Assembly (NCBI GenBank): GCA_001580565.1
Contig: LRBF01000279.1
Coordinates: 62,001-126,000, forward strand
Length of the DNA stretch: 64,000 bases
Direction: 5' to 3'
Source: Caballeronia megalochromosomata
Lineage (GTDB): Bacteria > Pseudomonadota > Gammaproteobacteria > Burkholderiales > Burkholderiaceae
Positions within the stretch are counted from its first letter, which is position 1, and every line of letters starts with the position of its first letter. Positions 45,201-53,171 of this stretch are shown piece by piece. The notes below the pieces were generated by a model. That model saw only the letters and a list, made by a program, of their open reading frames with translations. It had not been told where the DNA came from and ran no database searches. Position numbers and translations under genes: made by a program.

Positions 45201-45990
45201 CGAACACGACGTGCTCGCCATAGGTGAACGCGCGCGCCCGCAGCGCATCGGTGGCGCGCGCGCTGCGCGGCCCGGTGTGGATGCGCACCGCGGAGAAGTC
45301 GCGCCCGAAGCGCTGCTCCATGAAGCGGCGCGTGGCGCTGTCGAGGGCGGCGCCGCTTTCGTCGATGGTCTCCGCGACCGGCGCGGGCGCTTCCTGGCGG
45401 CTGTTCGCCTTGCGCTGCACGGGCACTGCGCCGTCCTTTTTGCGCGGTTCCAGCGGCGCGGGCGCCGGCGCATGGATCGGCGCGGGCGGCGCGGCGGGCG
45501 GCGTCTTCGGCTCCCGCCGGTCGAGTCCCGCGCGCAGCCCGCTCTGACCGAGCGGCACGGCCGGCGCCTGAAACGGCAGCGGCCGGTGCGCCGATGCGAG
45601 CCCGGCCACCGCGCCCGCCGGATTCGAGCGCGTGTGCATGCCTTGCTGCGCGCCTTGCGCGACGAGCTGCCGGCCCGCCGGCGTCTGCGCGAGCGCATCG
45701 ACGATCGTGCGGGCGTCGCCGGATTTCGGGCGTGGCTCGTCGCGCGGCGCGAGGTCGTTCGGATCACGATGGAATTGCCCCGCCGCCGGATTCAGCGCGG
45801 GCAGGGCGGCGCGATTCATGACGGCGTCGGCGGCGCGATCGGCTTCGTGTTCGAGCGGATCGCCGGGCTGCGACACGCGCGCTTTCTGCTGGCAGTACGG
45901 ACATTCGTCGTGATCCGCGCCCTTCGCCTTGCGCGCGATGATGGGCGGTGCCGCGCGCGCGCGTGCGGGAACAGCGGCGCGCCGGCTCAT
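42223..45990 (-). CDS. eCIS DUF4157 protein with HNH-like motif and long beta-rich C-terminus (effector candidate)
   Basis: A 1255-residue protein encoded inside the eCIS operon. Regions in order: a CPYC zinc-knuckle-like pair (residues 30-33); a Pro/Ala-rich linker to about 210; a DUF4157 domain at about 216-292 with RRFMEQRFGRDFSAVRIHTG and LLAHELAHVAQQG (HELAH 281-285, a metalloprotease-like site); an HNH-like segment at about 458-492 (CQLDHIVELQVGGQD...PNFQML..GPNQS) with Asp463-His464, Asn478 and Asn487; then about 650 residues of repeating glycine-rich beta strands with no obvious enzyme. DUF4157 is a hallmark of eCIS-linked cargo. The start overlaps the small upstream gene by four bases. 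No gene resembling an immunity protein was recognised nearby. It could be cargo, a tail-attached component, or both. Confidence 0.82.
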   Translation of the reverse strand: MSRRAAVPARARAAPPIIARKAKGADHDECPYCQQKARVSQPGDPLEHEADRAADAVMNRAALPALNPAAGQFHRDPNDLAPRDEPRPKSGDARTIVDALAQTPAGRQLVAQGAQQGMHTRSNPAGAVAGLASAHRPLPFQAPAVPLGQSGLRAGLDRREPKTPPAAPPAPIHAPAPAPLEPRKKDGAVPVQRKANSRQEAPAPVAETIDESGAALDSATRRFMEQRFGRDFSAVRIHTGPRSARATDALRARAFTYGEHVVFASGEYHPATESGRRLLAHELAHVAQQGAAPLHASASSVPMRRRDAAGVVAPLSAAPANLVSRADAPEEHETDVDPTDLTRLVGMKCKVKKIAEKDDEKSDDGAVAYTVDPLFIPPSKGERALPFYQQFLKEKPGALTATVDIDTNPPRNTTPREDAGTEHRKTEWLAQLGWPDKGKEAAWIDAGGGPGFPQLVGKTCQLDHIVELQVGGQDARPNFQMLNSGPNQSAGSTIKWETVRIAQAIAKARKDAGLSKQTRIRMVFTEVAAGVPPGAPAEGGKVDEKCRVTRTPGAAFDKDNVEANCLAIETCAKNAANKDATPSAPQQSATYTVKASGNVSIDFKVPQSFEGDPKAPPVALDTGENVKAAGFIKNLTAKSLQHVARTKNSKSVPPDTITFEISKNLKTLEGVDKIEFPVRLPDKTLDFSKKPKGLRIKLQGMSPGEITSFTPGKNGIDFAGTITPAIPFLGKLGFQYESSADKLWVTKGLDKKDFKSPIPGLSVEKSEVKFAFLPQLEASGELGFSYKQGAKKLFDLSLTASADEKGFAFGGDLKAYVPGVDSATGHVDYTLTNGWSGKAELSVADLSRKFKFVSGGQASVSFRNNGEKGIALGAEGSVTLNLPHAQNATLSLLYDKGNWLFKGGATFDVPRLNTVTANLAYDGAHLSGEVRDLGFKYQNFAASINLHFLDGKITGDGSVEIKKARVKGTLNVHLHADQHFTGSGELTIEIKEGVEATAGVELGEHEVVRVKGKLAFTKPIHLFDAFGDHATIFTAHADIPIPGLSIPGVGVMARIGGGLAAGYQIGPGQIENAQAEVNFKPLEENHDLTFRASGLLRIDAQAEISGSITGGVVLSVGLAEAGGALTVTASALLKGGVQSNLEFNYEKSVYSAEADFAASLGLAIMLALDASVFASVGIGPIKAGTDYHWNLASTRFDTGLKLGIKTKKKLKYSSDKGLDIPGPSDIDIESPKIDPERLIGNVFKASDQQKKEPTQ

Positions 45991-46217
45991 GACGGACACC
46001 CGAGCAGCGCGTCGGCGAGCGCGCGCGCGAGTTGGGCCGGTTGCGCCGGGTGCGCACCGCGCACGTTCGCGCGCAGCACCGCGACACGCGCATCGCGCCA
46101 GCCTGCGGACGCCGCGCGTTCCCGCAGTTCGATTTCGAGCCGCGCGAGCACCTCGCGCGCGACGCGTTCGTCGACGCCATGCAGACACAGCCGGTCGATG
46201 TGGATAAGGACGTTCAT
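45987..46217 (-). CDS. Small eCIS-associated protein
   Basis: A 76-residue protein starting MNVLIHIDRLCLHGVDERVAREVLARLEIELRERAASAG. Short proteins beginning M-N-x-L-I-x-I-D-R-L are found between the ATPase and the DUF4157 gene of many eCIS loci. It is a single helix-rich domain with no membrane segment. Both ends overlap neighbours by four bases (ATPase upstream, DUF4157 downstream). It could be a chaperone or adaptor for the large protein it precedes, but nothing in it shows this. Confidence 0.7.
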   Translation of the reverse strand: MNVLIHIDRLCLHGVDERVAREVLARLEIELRERAASAGWRDARVAVLRANVRGAHPAQPAQLARALADALLGCPS

Positions 46218-48067
46218 CGCGCACCGTCCTGCCGGTTCTCGCGCAGCCAGCTTTCCTGCCACGGCTTGTCGAGCTTCGCGCATTCGGCGCGCGCGGCCGC
46301 GATCACATGCTCCAGGCGCACCTCGCCCCCATGATGCGCGGCGCGGCACGCCGCTGACCACGCGATGCCCGCGATGTGCCCGCCCGCGAGCGGCGCGCGC
46401 GCGAGCCGCTCGAAATCGAGGCCGGCAACGGGGGCATCGGGCGGAAAGGCGCGCTTCCAGATGTCGAGCCGAGCGTCCAGTCCCGGAAACGGAAAGCGTA
46501 CGACAAACGCGAGGCGGCGCAAGAACGCGGCATCGAGCGCCTGATCGAGATTGCTCGTGAGAATCGCGAGGCCGTTGAAGCTTTCGACCCGTTGCAGCAG
46601 ATAGGCGATCTCGAGATTCGCATAGCGGTCGTGACTGTCCTTCACCTCGGAGCGCTTTCCGAAGAGCGCGTCGGCTTCGTCGAAGAGCAGGACGGCGCCG
46701 CCCTCGTCAGCGGCATCGAACACGCGCGCGAGATTCTTTTCCGTCTCGCCGATGTACTTGCTCACCAGCTTCGACAGATCCACGCGATACAGATCGTGTC
46801 CGAGCGCCGCTGCCACGATGCGCGCGGCGAGCGTCTTGCCGGTGCCGGGCGGTCCGGCGAACAGCGCGGCGAGACCGTTGCCGCGTCCCTGGCGACGCGC
46901 GAATCCCCACGCCTCGCCGACCACCACGCGCGCCGCCGCGTGCATCGCGAGGTCGCGCAGTTGAGTGGTCTGCGTGGCGGGCAGCACGAGATCGTCCCAC
47001 GCGCCATGCGCGCCGATGCGCTCGCCGAGTCCCGCCATGCCCGCCTGCGTGAGCGCGCGGCACGCTTCGTGAGCGGCGTCGTCGTCGTGCGGATCGAGCG
47101 CGAGATGTTCCGGCGCGCAGCGGTACTCCGCCGCGAGCCGCGCGGCGCGGTCTTCCGGCATTCCGGGATGGCTCGCCCTCCAGCGCGCGATGCGCGTGCC
47201 TAGGTCGTCGTCGGGAAGGCGGATCAGCGCATGACGGCGGCATTCGAGGCGCACCGGCGGCGCATCCGCACACACGACGCACGCGGCGAGCCGCTCCAGC
47301 GCGCGCGTCCAGCGGGACGGCCACTCGTCGCCCTCGATCAGCAGGATGCGCGGCGCGAGCGCCGTTTCGCGCTGCCAGCGGCGCAGGAACTCGGCGGGGT
47401 CCGGCTCGGCCTGCGAGGCATCGGGCACGACGAAGCGCAGCGCCTGCGCGCGCAGCAGCGCGGCGGCGCCCAGTACGTGCGCGTAACGGCCCTGCGCGTT
47501 CGCGCCCGAGAGGATCACGAGCGGATCGTCGGCCGCAGCGAGGGCGCGCGCGAGCGCATGTGTGATCTGCGCGCGCACTGGCTGGCGCGCCGCGTCTTCG
47601 GGCAATGGCATGAGCCACGGCACGAGCCACGCATCGAGCGTGTCGAGGCCCTGCAACGCGAAGATCAGGCGTTCGTCGGCATAGAGCGGACGCCACATCA
47701 ACGGGCCTTCGCCCGCGAAACGCAGCAGATCGAACGCGCGCAGCGGCGCATCGGGCGTGAGCGCCGCGAGGTCGGGCGCACCAAAGAGCTGCGCGGCGAG
47801 GGCGAGCGTCGGCCACGGGCGGCGCGCGTCGCGTTCGGCGAGAAGCAGCGCGATGTCGCCATCGAGATCGGGCGCGCAGGCGAGCAGCAGGAGCGAGCGG
47901 GCGAAGAGCGAAAGATGAAAGCGCGCGGCGAGGTCGTCGAGCGGCGAGGGCGCGCCGGCGTTCGGCGCGGACGCGGGCGCGTCGCCGCGCAACAGCGCCT
48001 TGAGGTGTTCGAGCTCGGCCGCGAGGCCCGTCAAAGCGTGGCCTATTTCTTCCGCCAGCGCGCTCAT
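46214..48067 (-). CDS. eCIS AAA+ ATPase (Afp15/PVC15-like)
   Basis: A 617-residue protein. The N-terminal half (1-340) is a helix-rich, weakly conserved domain, and the C-terminal half holds one AAA+ module: Walker A GPPGTGKT (405-412), KLVSKYIGETEKNLARVF, Walker B LLFDEADALFG (460-470), the sensor-1 segment ILTSNLDQALDAAFLRRL, and the arginine finger region. This matches the FtsH/Vps4-like ATPase of eCIS loci. In Afp and PVC this ATPase is needed for assembly or cargo loading rather than for firing. It separates this locus from ordinary R-type bacteriocins. The start overlaps the cap gene stop by four bases; a longer in-frame version would run into that gene. Confidence 0.9.
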   Translation of the reverse strand: MSALAEEIGHALTGLAAELEHLKALLRGDAPASAPNAGAPSPLDDLAARFHLSLFARSLLLLACAPDLDGDIALLLAERDARRPWPTLALAAQLFGAPDLAALTPDAPLRAFDLLRFAGEGPLMWRPLYADERLIFALQGLDTLDAWLVPWLMPLPEDAARQPVRAQITHALARALAAADDPLVILSGANAQGRYAHVLGAAALLRAQALRFVVPDASQAEPDPAEFLRRWQRETALAPRILLIEGDEWPSRWTRALERLAACVVCADAPPVRLECRRHALIRLPDDDLGTRIARWRASHPGMPEDRAARLAAEYRCAPEHLALDPHDDDAAHEACRALTQAGMAGLGERIGAHGAWDDLVLPATQTTQLRDLAMHAAARVVVGEAWGFARRQGRGNGLAALFAGPPGTGKTLAARIVAAALGHDLYRVDLSKLVSKYIGETEKNLARVFDAADEGGAVLLFDEADALFGKRSEVKDSHDRYANLEIAYLLQRVESFNGLAILTSNLDQALDAAFLRRLAFVVRFPFPGLDARLDIWKRAFPPDAPVAGLDFERLARAPLAGGHIAGIAWSAACRAAHHGGEVRLEHVIAAARAECAKLDKPWQESWLRENRQDGAR

Positions 48068-49344
48068 GGCTTGATCTCCAGTGTGGGTAGCGCGCCCGCG
48101 CCTGTCGGCGGATCGAGCTTCGACTCCGCGCCGTCGACCCGGATGCGCACGTGGACGATTCCCGCCGCCATGCCTTTCGGCACGGTGAACGTGATGCTCG
48201 TCGTCGTCTCTGTGCCTGCGGGCGGCGCCGGGCGTGGCGGGACGACGATCGCGGTGTCGTCGAGCAGGATCTGCACGTCCTGATCGAAGCCGACGGGCGG
48301 GTTCACATCGACCGTCACGGCGGCGCCTTGCTTTGCGCTGGCGGGCACGTTGAGGAGCGAGGGAATCAGCATGAAGGCCACCGTGTTCGACATCGGCCCG
48401 GGACGCTCTCCGACCGCGGGGTCCGTGTCCGCGAAACTGACGCCCAGGCTCACGCTCGCCGTGTTGATGCCCGCGCGCAAGGTGTTCGGCACGAGCACCT
48501 GCAATTGCAGGGACGTCGCGCCGGGTTGCACGGGCACTTCGACCGACGAGAGCTGCACGTGCGTCGAGCCTGGCTGCCAGAGCTGCGAGCCGGTCAGCGT
48601 GAGCGTCTTGCCTGCGGCGACCATCGACGGCTGGGCATCGCCGATGGTAGGCCGCAGGAACTGCACGACTTCCAGATTCGAGCGGATGACAGGCCGCGTC
48701 GCGCGCGTCGCCACGGTGGACTGGATAAGCACGCACGACGCGACGTACGCGGCGCTCGTGCGGTATTTCGCGCCGAACGCGGTCCACAGGCGCGAGATCT
48801 CTTCGGTGCTGAGCACCTCGGGCGTGAATTTCACGAGCTCGAACTGCTCCGCCAGATTCGACAGCGCGATCATGCCCAGATGCTTCGGGATTTCCGGTGG
48901 CTTGACGACGCCCGGCGGCGACGTCGTCGTCGAGGCGTCGATGCCCTTGAGCGCCTCACGCAGCCCATCGCGCGAGAGTTGCGGCGTGTCGTGGAGGATC
49001 TGCATCGCATAGCCGAGCAGGATTTCGGAATGCAGCTCCTGCACGCCGTAGGCCATCAGCAGATAGTGCAGATCGAGCGCGAGCGGCGGGTTCGAGATGC
49101 GCTCGCCGGTCCGGCTGAACGACGGCAGGCCCACGTTGCGCCACGCCGCGTTTTCCGTGACCTGATAGAGAAAGAGGTTGATCTGGCTGTGCGCATCGGT
49201 GCCGTCGACGGCGACGCGATCGGGCGGCAGCGCGGTCACGCGCACATCGCCGACCTGGCCGGAGACGTTGTCGTCGAGCACGCCATCGGCGAGCAGGTTT
49301 TTGAGCGCCTGCGTGACGGCTGCGACGGCCAGCGCCGTGCTCAT
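48064..49344 (-). CDS. eCIS cap/terminator protein, DUF4255 (Afp16/Pvc16-like)
   Basis: A 426-residue protein. The N-terminal DUF4255 domain (about 1-190) reads ALAVAAVTQALKNLLADGVLDDNVSGQVGDVRVTALPPDRV, INLFLYQVTENAAWRN and LALDLHYLLMAYG, as in Pvc16_N. The C-terminal part has two Ig-like beta domains (PTIGDAQPSMVAAGKTLTLTGSQLW, NTVAFMLIPSLLNVPASAKQG). Afp16 terminates tube growth and caps the sheath. The Ig-like tail is longer than needed for capping and may protrude at the distal end. Confidence 0.87.
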   Translation of the reverse strand: MSTALAVAAVTQALKNLLADGVLDDNVSGQVGDVRVTALPPDRVAVDGTDAHSQINLFLYQVTENAAWRNVGLPSFSRTGERISNPPLALDLHYLLMAYGVQELHSEILLGYAMQILHDTPQLSRDGLREALKGIDASTTTSPPGVVKPPEIPKHLGMIALSNLAEQFELVKFTPEVLSTEEISRLWTAFGAKYRTSAAYVASCVLIQSTVATRATRPVIRSNLEVVQFLRPTIGDAQPSMVAAGKTLTLTGSQLWQPGSTHVQLSSVEVPVQPGATSLQLQVLVPNTLRAGINTASVSLGVSFADTDPAVGERPGPMSNTVAFMLIPSLLNVPASAKQGAAVTVDVNPPVGFDQDVQILLDDTAIVVPPRPAPPAGTETTTSITFTVPKGMAAGIVHVRIRVDGAESKLDPPTGAGALPTLEIKP

Positions 49345-49943
49345 CGCCGTTCGCTCCGGCGCGCGAGATATTCGGCGAGCGTGAGCGGCGCGGGATTCGC
49401 GCGCGCGGGCGCCGGCGTCGCGCGCGGGGCGGTCGGCGGCGCGATCTCCAGCTTGCCGATGCGAATGTCGATCTGCGTGTGCGGCGGCGCCGCGACGGGC
49501 GGCTGGGTGCGCGCGTCGTGCTCGCGGACCGCGCGTGGCGTCGGCGGGCGCGGCGTCGAACGCATCGGCGGCGCTTCGGGCGCATGTGGCGTGCGCATTG
49601 GCGGCGCTGGCGCGTGCGTCGGCGGCGGCGGTGTCGCGTAATGGGCTTCATGAGCCGCCGCGCCGGGCGATCGTGCGGACGTGCGAACGGATGGTTCCGG
49701 CGTCGCCGCCGCGCGCGCTGTCACAGCCCGCGCGGGTAGCTCAGGTGCGGCGTGCTGCGCGAATACTTCGTGATCCGATGTTTCGTCGCCCGGCTTCGAA
49801 TCGGCGCGCCGTTCGGCCGGCTGCGTCTCGTGCACTTCCATGCACGTCTCGAAGCCGCGCGCGGGTCCGTGGTAGTCACGCCGGGGCCGCACGCGCGATG
49901 CTTCGCCGCGCGCACGGGCAAGCACGCCGCGCAGAAAATTCAT
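49341..49943 (-). CDS. Pro-rich eCIS-associated protein
   Basis: A 200-residue protein: a short N-terminus (MNFLRGVLARARGEAS), a long low-complexity Pro/Ala/Arg-rich middle, and a conserved-looking C-terminus (TQIDIRIGKLEIAPP...PLTLAEYLARRSERR). Small proteins ending in an I-x-I-G-x-(L/I)-E-(V/I) and L-x-L-x-(D/E)-Y-L-x-R pair are found in eCIS loci of several phyla. The start overlaps the gp26-like stop by four bases. No function is established. Confidence 0.68.
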   Translation of the reverse strand: MNFLRGVLARARGEASRVRPRRDYHGPARGFETCMEVHETQPAERRADSKPGDETSDHEVFAQHAAPELPARAVTARAAATPEPSVRTSARSPGAAAHEAHYATPPPPTHAPAPPMRTPHAPEAPPMRSTPRPPTPRAVREHDARTQPPVAAPPHTQIDIRIGKLEIAPPTAPRATPAPARANPAPLTLAEYLARRSERR

Positions 49944-50635
49944 CGCGCCTCCGCACGGACGAGATAGAACTGCCGGCGCCATGGGCTCATCGCCAGCACC
50001 TGCGCTTCGCTCCACGGATACAGCGTGCAGAGCCGCGCCACTGCCTCCAGCTCGTCCTCGGCCCAGTGGCCGATGCGCTCGACGGCGAATTCGCCGGCGT
50101 CGAAGGCGACCGTGTCGGCGTGGCCGCATTCCGGGCACGCGACGGCGAGTGCGAGGTTCGCGAGTGGCGCGAGCCGGTCGAGCTGCGCCTCGCAGCGCTC
50201 GCGCAACGCGGGCGGGATAGCGTCCGGCGACATCGCGCATCCGTTTTGCGACGCGAAGCGCACGCAGCGCGCAAAGAGCGCCGTTTCGCTGTCCTCGCTT
50301 TCGAGCGCGAACGTCACGTCTTGCGCATGCGGCACGCGCAGGCCGATGCGCCAGCCGTCATGCTCGATCTCGTCGCGCGTGTCGGGGGTGGCGTCGAGCG
50401 CGGCCAGCGGCAGCGCGATATCCATGCGCTCGCCGCAGCGCGCGCAACACGCCTCGGCGTCGAGCATGTCGCCGGCGATTGCGGCGCATACGCGCAGCGC
50501 TTCGCGTTCGCGCATTCCGATGTCGAAGGCGGCAGCATCGGCGTCATGCAGCGCCGCGACGAGCGCACCGGCGCGCAGGCCGGGAAGCTGCGCCGAGGCC
50601 GTTTCCCACGCGGACAGAAGGATCGAGGCGTTCAT
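49940..50635 (-). CDS. eCIS gp26-like baseplate protein with two CxxC pairs
   Basis: A 231-residue protein with two zinc-ribbon-like halves: CCARCGERMDIALPL (about 63-77) and ACPECGHADTVAFD (about 168-181). The C-terminus, LYPWSEAQVLAMSPWRRQFYLVRAEAR, is the pattern seen in T4-type baseplate proteins annotated in eCIS loci (W-S-E-x-x-x-L-x-M-S-P-W-R-R-Q-x-Y). It lies 12 bases after the tube gene and is coupled to the Pro-rich gene. A zinc-stabilised assembly or baseplate role is likely; the gp26 label is tentative. Confidence 0.65.
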   Translation of the reverse strand: MNASILLSAWETASAQLPGLRAGALVAALHDADAAAFDIGMREREALRVCAAIAGDMLDAEACCARCGERMDIALPLAALDATPDTRDEIEHDGWRIGLRVPHAQDVTFALESEDSETALFARCVRFASQNGCAMSPDAIPPALRERCEAQLDRLAPLANLALAVACPECGHADTVAFDAGEFAVERIGHWAEDELEAVARLCTLYPWSEAQVLAMSPWRRQFYLVRAEAR

Positions 50636-50647
50636 GACGGCGTGTCG

Positions 50648-51172
50648 TCACGCAGGCAGCGTGAAGGTGGGCTCGGTCGGCTCGTTCACTTCGAGATCGC
50701 GTTCCCAGCCTTCGTTTTCGAGCTTGATGTGCTGGATCGCGACGGCGTTCGCGTTGGCGTCGAGGTCCGGCAGCGCCTGAAATTCCGAGACCCACGCGCG
50801 ATAGACGCGGTACGAGATCACGAGCTGCCCCGCTTCGTTGTACATCTCGATGATCAGGTTCTTGCGAAAGTCGCGCAGCGACACTTCGGCGCCGAGCCCC
50901 GCATTGAGCTGCCACACCTTGTTGGCCCATTGCTCGAACACCGCGTCGTGCGTGACGCCGCGCTCGAGCGTGATCGCCTCGTATTTCGAGCGTCCCGGCG
51001 ACTTGCGCGGCGACGAGGGATCGCCGCCTTCGCGATGCTCGATCACCTCCGTCGTGCGCTTGAGCGCGCTGCACTTCGAGACGCCGGCGACATAGCGGCC
51101 GTCCAGCTTGATGCGGAACTTGAAGTTCTTGTATGGATCGAAGCGCGTCGCGTTGACGGTGAACTGGGGCAT
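50648..51172 (-). CDS. eCIS inner tube protein (gp19/Hcp-like)
   Basis: A 174-residue tube protein of the phage T4 gp19 type: FDPYKNFKFRIKLDGRYVAGVSKCSALKRTTEVIEHREGGDPSSPRKSPGRSKYEAITLERGVTHDAVFEQWANKVW. The L-E-R-G block and the C-terminal IQHIKLENEGWERD are family hallmarks. It is the only tube gene; Afp and PVC have at least two. It follows the sheath gene by 9 bases, and equal expression is expected. Confidence 0.92.
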   Translation of the reverse strand: MPQFTVNATRFDPYKNFKFRIKLDGRYVAGVSKCSALKRTTEVIEHREGGDPSSPRKSPGRSKYEAITLERGVTHDAVFEQWANKVWQLNAGLGAEVSLRDFRKNLIIEMYNEAGQLVISYRVYRAWVSEFQALPDLDANANAVAIQHIKLENEGWERDLEVNEPTEPTFTLPA

Positions 51173-51181
51173 GCCGATCTC

Positions 51182-52729
51182 CTAGGACGTATGCGCCGTG
51201 ATTTGCTGAATCTGGATCACCACGAACTCGGCAGGTTCGAGCGGCCTGAAACCGACGATGATGTTGACCACGCCGTTGTCGATATCGGTCTGCGTCGTCG
51301 TCTCGCTGTTGCACTTGACGAAGTACGCGTCGTCGGGAGACGTGCCCTGGAACGCGCCCTGGCGAAACAGCGTCTGCATGAAATCGCGGATGTTCATTCG
51401 GATCTGCGCCCACAGCGGCTCGTCGTTCGGTTCGAACACGACCCACTGAGTGCCGCGGTACAGACTCTCCTCGATGTAGTAGGCGAGCCTGCGCACGGGC
51501 AGATACTTCCATTGATCAGCGAGGGCGTCGGCGCCGCGTCCGGTGCGCGCGCCCCACACCACGCGCCCGATCACGGGAAAGCTGCGCAGGCAGTTCACGC
51601 CGAGCGGGTTGATGCGCCCGTTGTCCGGATCGGTGAGCAGCGCGGGGTTTTCGTTGTCGAGCGTCAGCCCCGCGACGCCCACGAGCGTCGCATTGATCCC
51701 GGCGGGCGCCTTCCACACGCCGCGCTGCGTATCGGTGCGCGCGCAGATGCCCGCGACTACGCCGCACGGCGCGAACGCGGCGAGCCGGTTCTCGATCAGC
51801 GGATCGGGAACCAGCAGGCGCGGAAAGTAGATCGCGGTGTTGTTGGCGGGCGTGATGAAGGTGCCGCTGTTCATGTCGTTGACGACGGCGGCGGCCAGAT
51901 TCCACTTGGAAGGCGCATCGACGATCAGCACGGCGCGCCGCCTCGCGCAGTAGACGGCCGCCTGGTCCCAGGTGGCGATGGCGACATCGGTGTCCGACTC
52001 AAGTGGCGGAATGCACATCAGATTGAACAGGTCCACCTTGTCGAGCAGGTTGAAGCCGCCCACGCCGGCCGTGCCGGTGATCTCCGCATCGGTGACCGGA
52101 TCGCCATCCGCGCCGGGGCCGAACGCCGTGTACCAGGCAGGATTACTGAACGGATCTTTGTTCGGATCGGGCACGCCGCTTTTGGCAGGTCTCGCCGCAG
52201 GCATGGCCGCGACGCGCGCGAGCTGAGATTGCTGCTTGAGCACGGTCGGCAGATAGCGGGCGTCGGTGTTCGTGACGCTGACGTTGCGGAAGGTTTCGGT
52301 CGCGCCCGTGCCGCCGTCCTTCAGAAACAGGTTGAAGAGTGTGGTGTCGCCCGGCGCGCGCGTGTCCCAGTCGACGCGCGCCATCAGTTTCGAGCCCCAG
52401 TCGCCCTCGTTGGCCGCGCTCAGATTGAGCCCGGCGGCGAGCGTGCAGGTGGCAGGCTTGGCGTTGCGATGCACGCGCACGATGACAGCCTGATTGCCGC
52501 CGTTGAGAAAGAACTGCTGTACGGCATAGCTGAGCGTGCTGTTCGCCCACAGCGCGCCGTACAGGCGCGTGAAGTCGGCGTAGCTCGTCACGAGCGCGGG
52601 CTGATCGGTCGGGCCGCGCAGCGTGCGTCCGATGAACGCGGTGATGGAAGTGGCGACGCCCGTGATGGTATGGACATCGCTCGTCAGTTCTTCGATATAG
52701 ACGCCGGGATAAGTTAGCGCGACGGGCAT
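51182..52729 (-). CDS. eCIS contractile sheath protein
   Basis: A 515-residue sheath protein, the single sheath of the locus. The N-terminus MPVALTYPGVYIEELTSDVHTITGVATSITAFIGRTLRGP and the C-terminus YYIEESLYRGTQWVVFEPNDEPLWAQIRMNIRDFMQTLFRQGAFQG are the two conserved ends of tail sheath proteins. ITAFIGR and the late VVNIIVGFRPLEPAEFVVIQIQQ give the inter-subunit strands that mesh on contraction. The start is the ATG after a GGG-rich site at 52729; an earlier in-frame ATG has no such site. Afp has three sheath paralogs, here there is one. Confidence 0.93.
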   Translation of the reverse strand: MPVALTYPGVYIEELTSDVHTITGVATSITAFIGRTLRGPTDQPALVTSYADFTRLYGALWANSTLSYAVQQFFLNGGNQAVIVRVHRNAKPATCTLAAGLNLSAANEGDWGSKLMARVDWDTRAPGDTTLFNLFLKDGGTGATETFRNVSVTNTDARYLPTVLKQQSQLARVAAMPAARPAKSGVPDPNKDPFSNPAWYTAFGPGADGDPVTDAEITGTAGVGGFNLLDKVDLFNLMCIPPLESDTDVAIATWDQAAVYCARRRAVLIVDAPSKWNLAAAVVNDMNSGTFITPANNTAIYFPRLLVPDPLIENRLAAFAPCGVVAGICARTDTQRGVWKAPAGINATLVGVAGLTLDNENPALLTDPDNGRINPLGVNCLRSFPVIGRVVWGARTGRGADALADQWKYLPVRRLAYYIEESLYRGTQWVVFEPNDEPLWAQIRMNIRDFMQTLFRQGAFQGTSPDDAYFVKCNSETTTQTDIDNGVVNIIVGFRPLEPAEFVVIQIQQITAHTS

Positions 52730-52766
52730 TGCGATCCCCTCGAAACGGATGAATGTCGTGACCGGT

Positions 52767-53141
52767 TCAGCTCGCCTTGCGGCCCACCAGAATCTCGAGC
52801 GTGACGTCGGCACCGGTGTTGTTCGTGAAGTCGAGCTGCGCGTTGCCCGCGCCGAGCAGCGCGACTGCGCCCGCGCCCAGCAGGAGATGCGTGCCGTCGA
52901 GCTTGGCCGTGACGGCGCCGGCCTTGTAGGTCAGGGCATCGCCGAACTGCGATGGCATGATCAGCACGAGCGACACGTCGGCCCATGTGCCCGGCCCCAT
53001 CTTCACGGTGTGCGGCGCGTTGTCGGAGGCGAGCTTGACCTCGAGCTTGTCGTAGGCGTCCACCTCGAGCGCGGCCGCGCTGCTGAGTTGCGGACCGCCC
53101 GTGACGTTGACGGAGATGTTCCAGTTCAGTGCTTCCGGCAT
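52767..53141 (-). CDS. Small beta-rich eCIS leader protein
   Basis: A 124-residue protein starting MPEALNWNISVNVTGGPQLSSAAALEVDAYDKLEVKL. It alternates short beta strands (ALTYKAGAVTAKLDGTHLLLG, NAQLDFTNNTGADVTLEILVG) with no signal peptide or membrane segment. It is the second gene of the operon, 37 bases before the sheath gene. I do not recognise a family. A structural or assembly role is inferred from position. Confidence 0.6.
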   Translation of the reverse strand: MPEALNWNISVNVTGGPQLSSAAALEVDAYDKLEVKLASDNAPHTVKMGPGTWADVSLVLIMPSQFGDALTYKAGAVTAKLDGTHLLLGAGAVALLGAGNAQLDFTNNTGADVTLEILVGRKAS

Positions 53142-53171
53142 GAGAACTCCAGACTGTGTGTGAGGTTGCCG

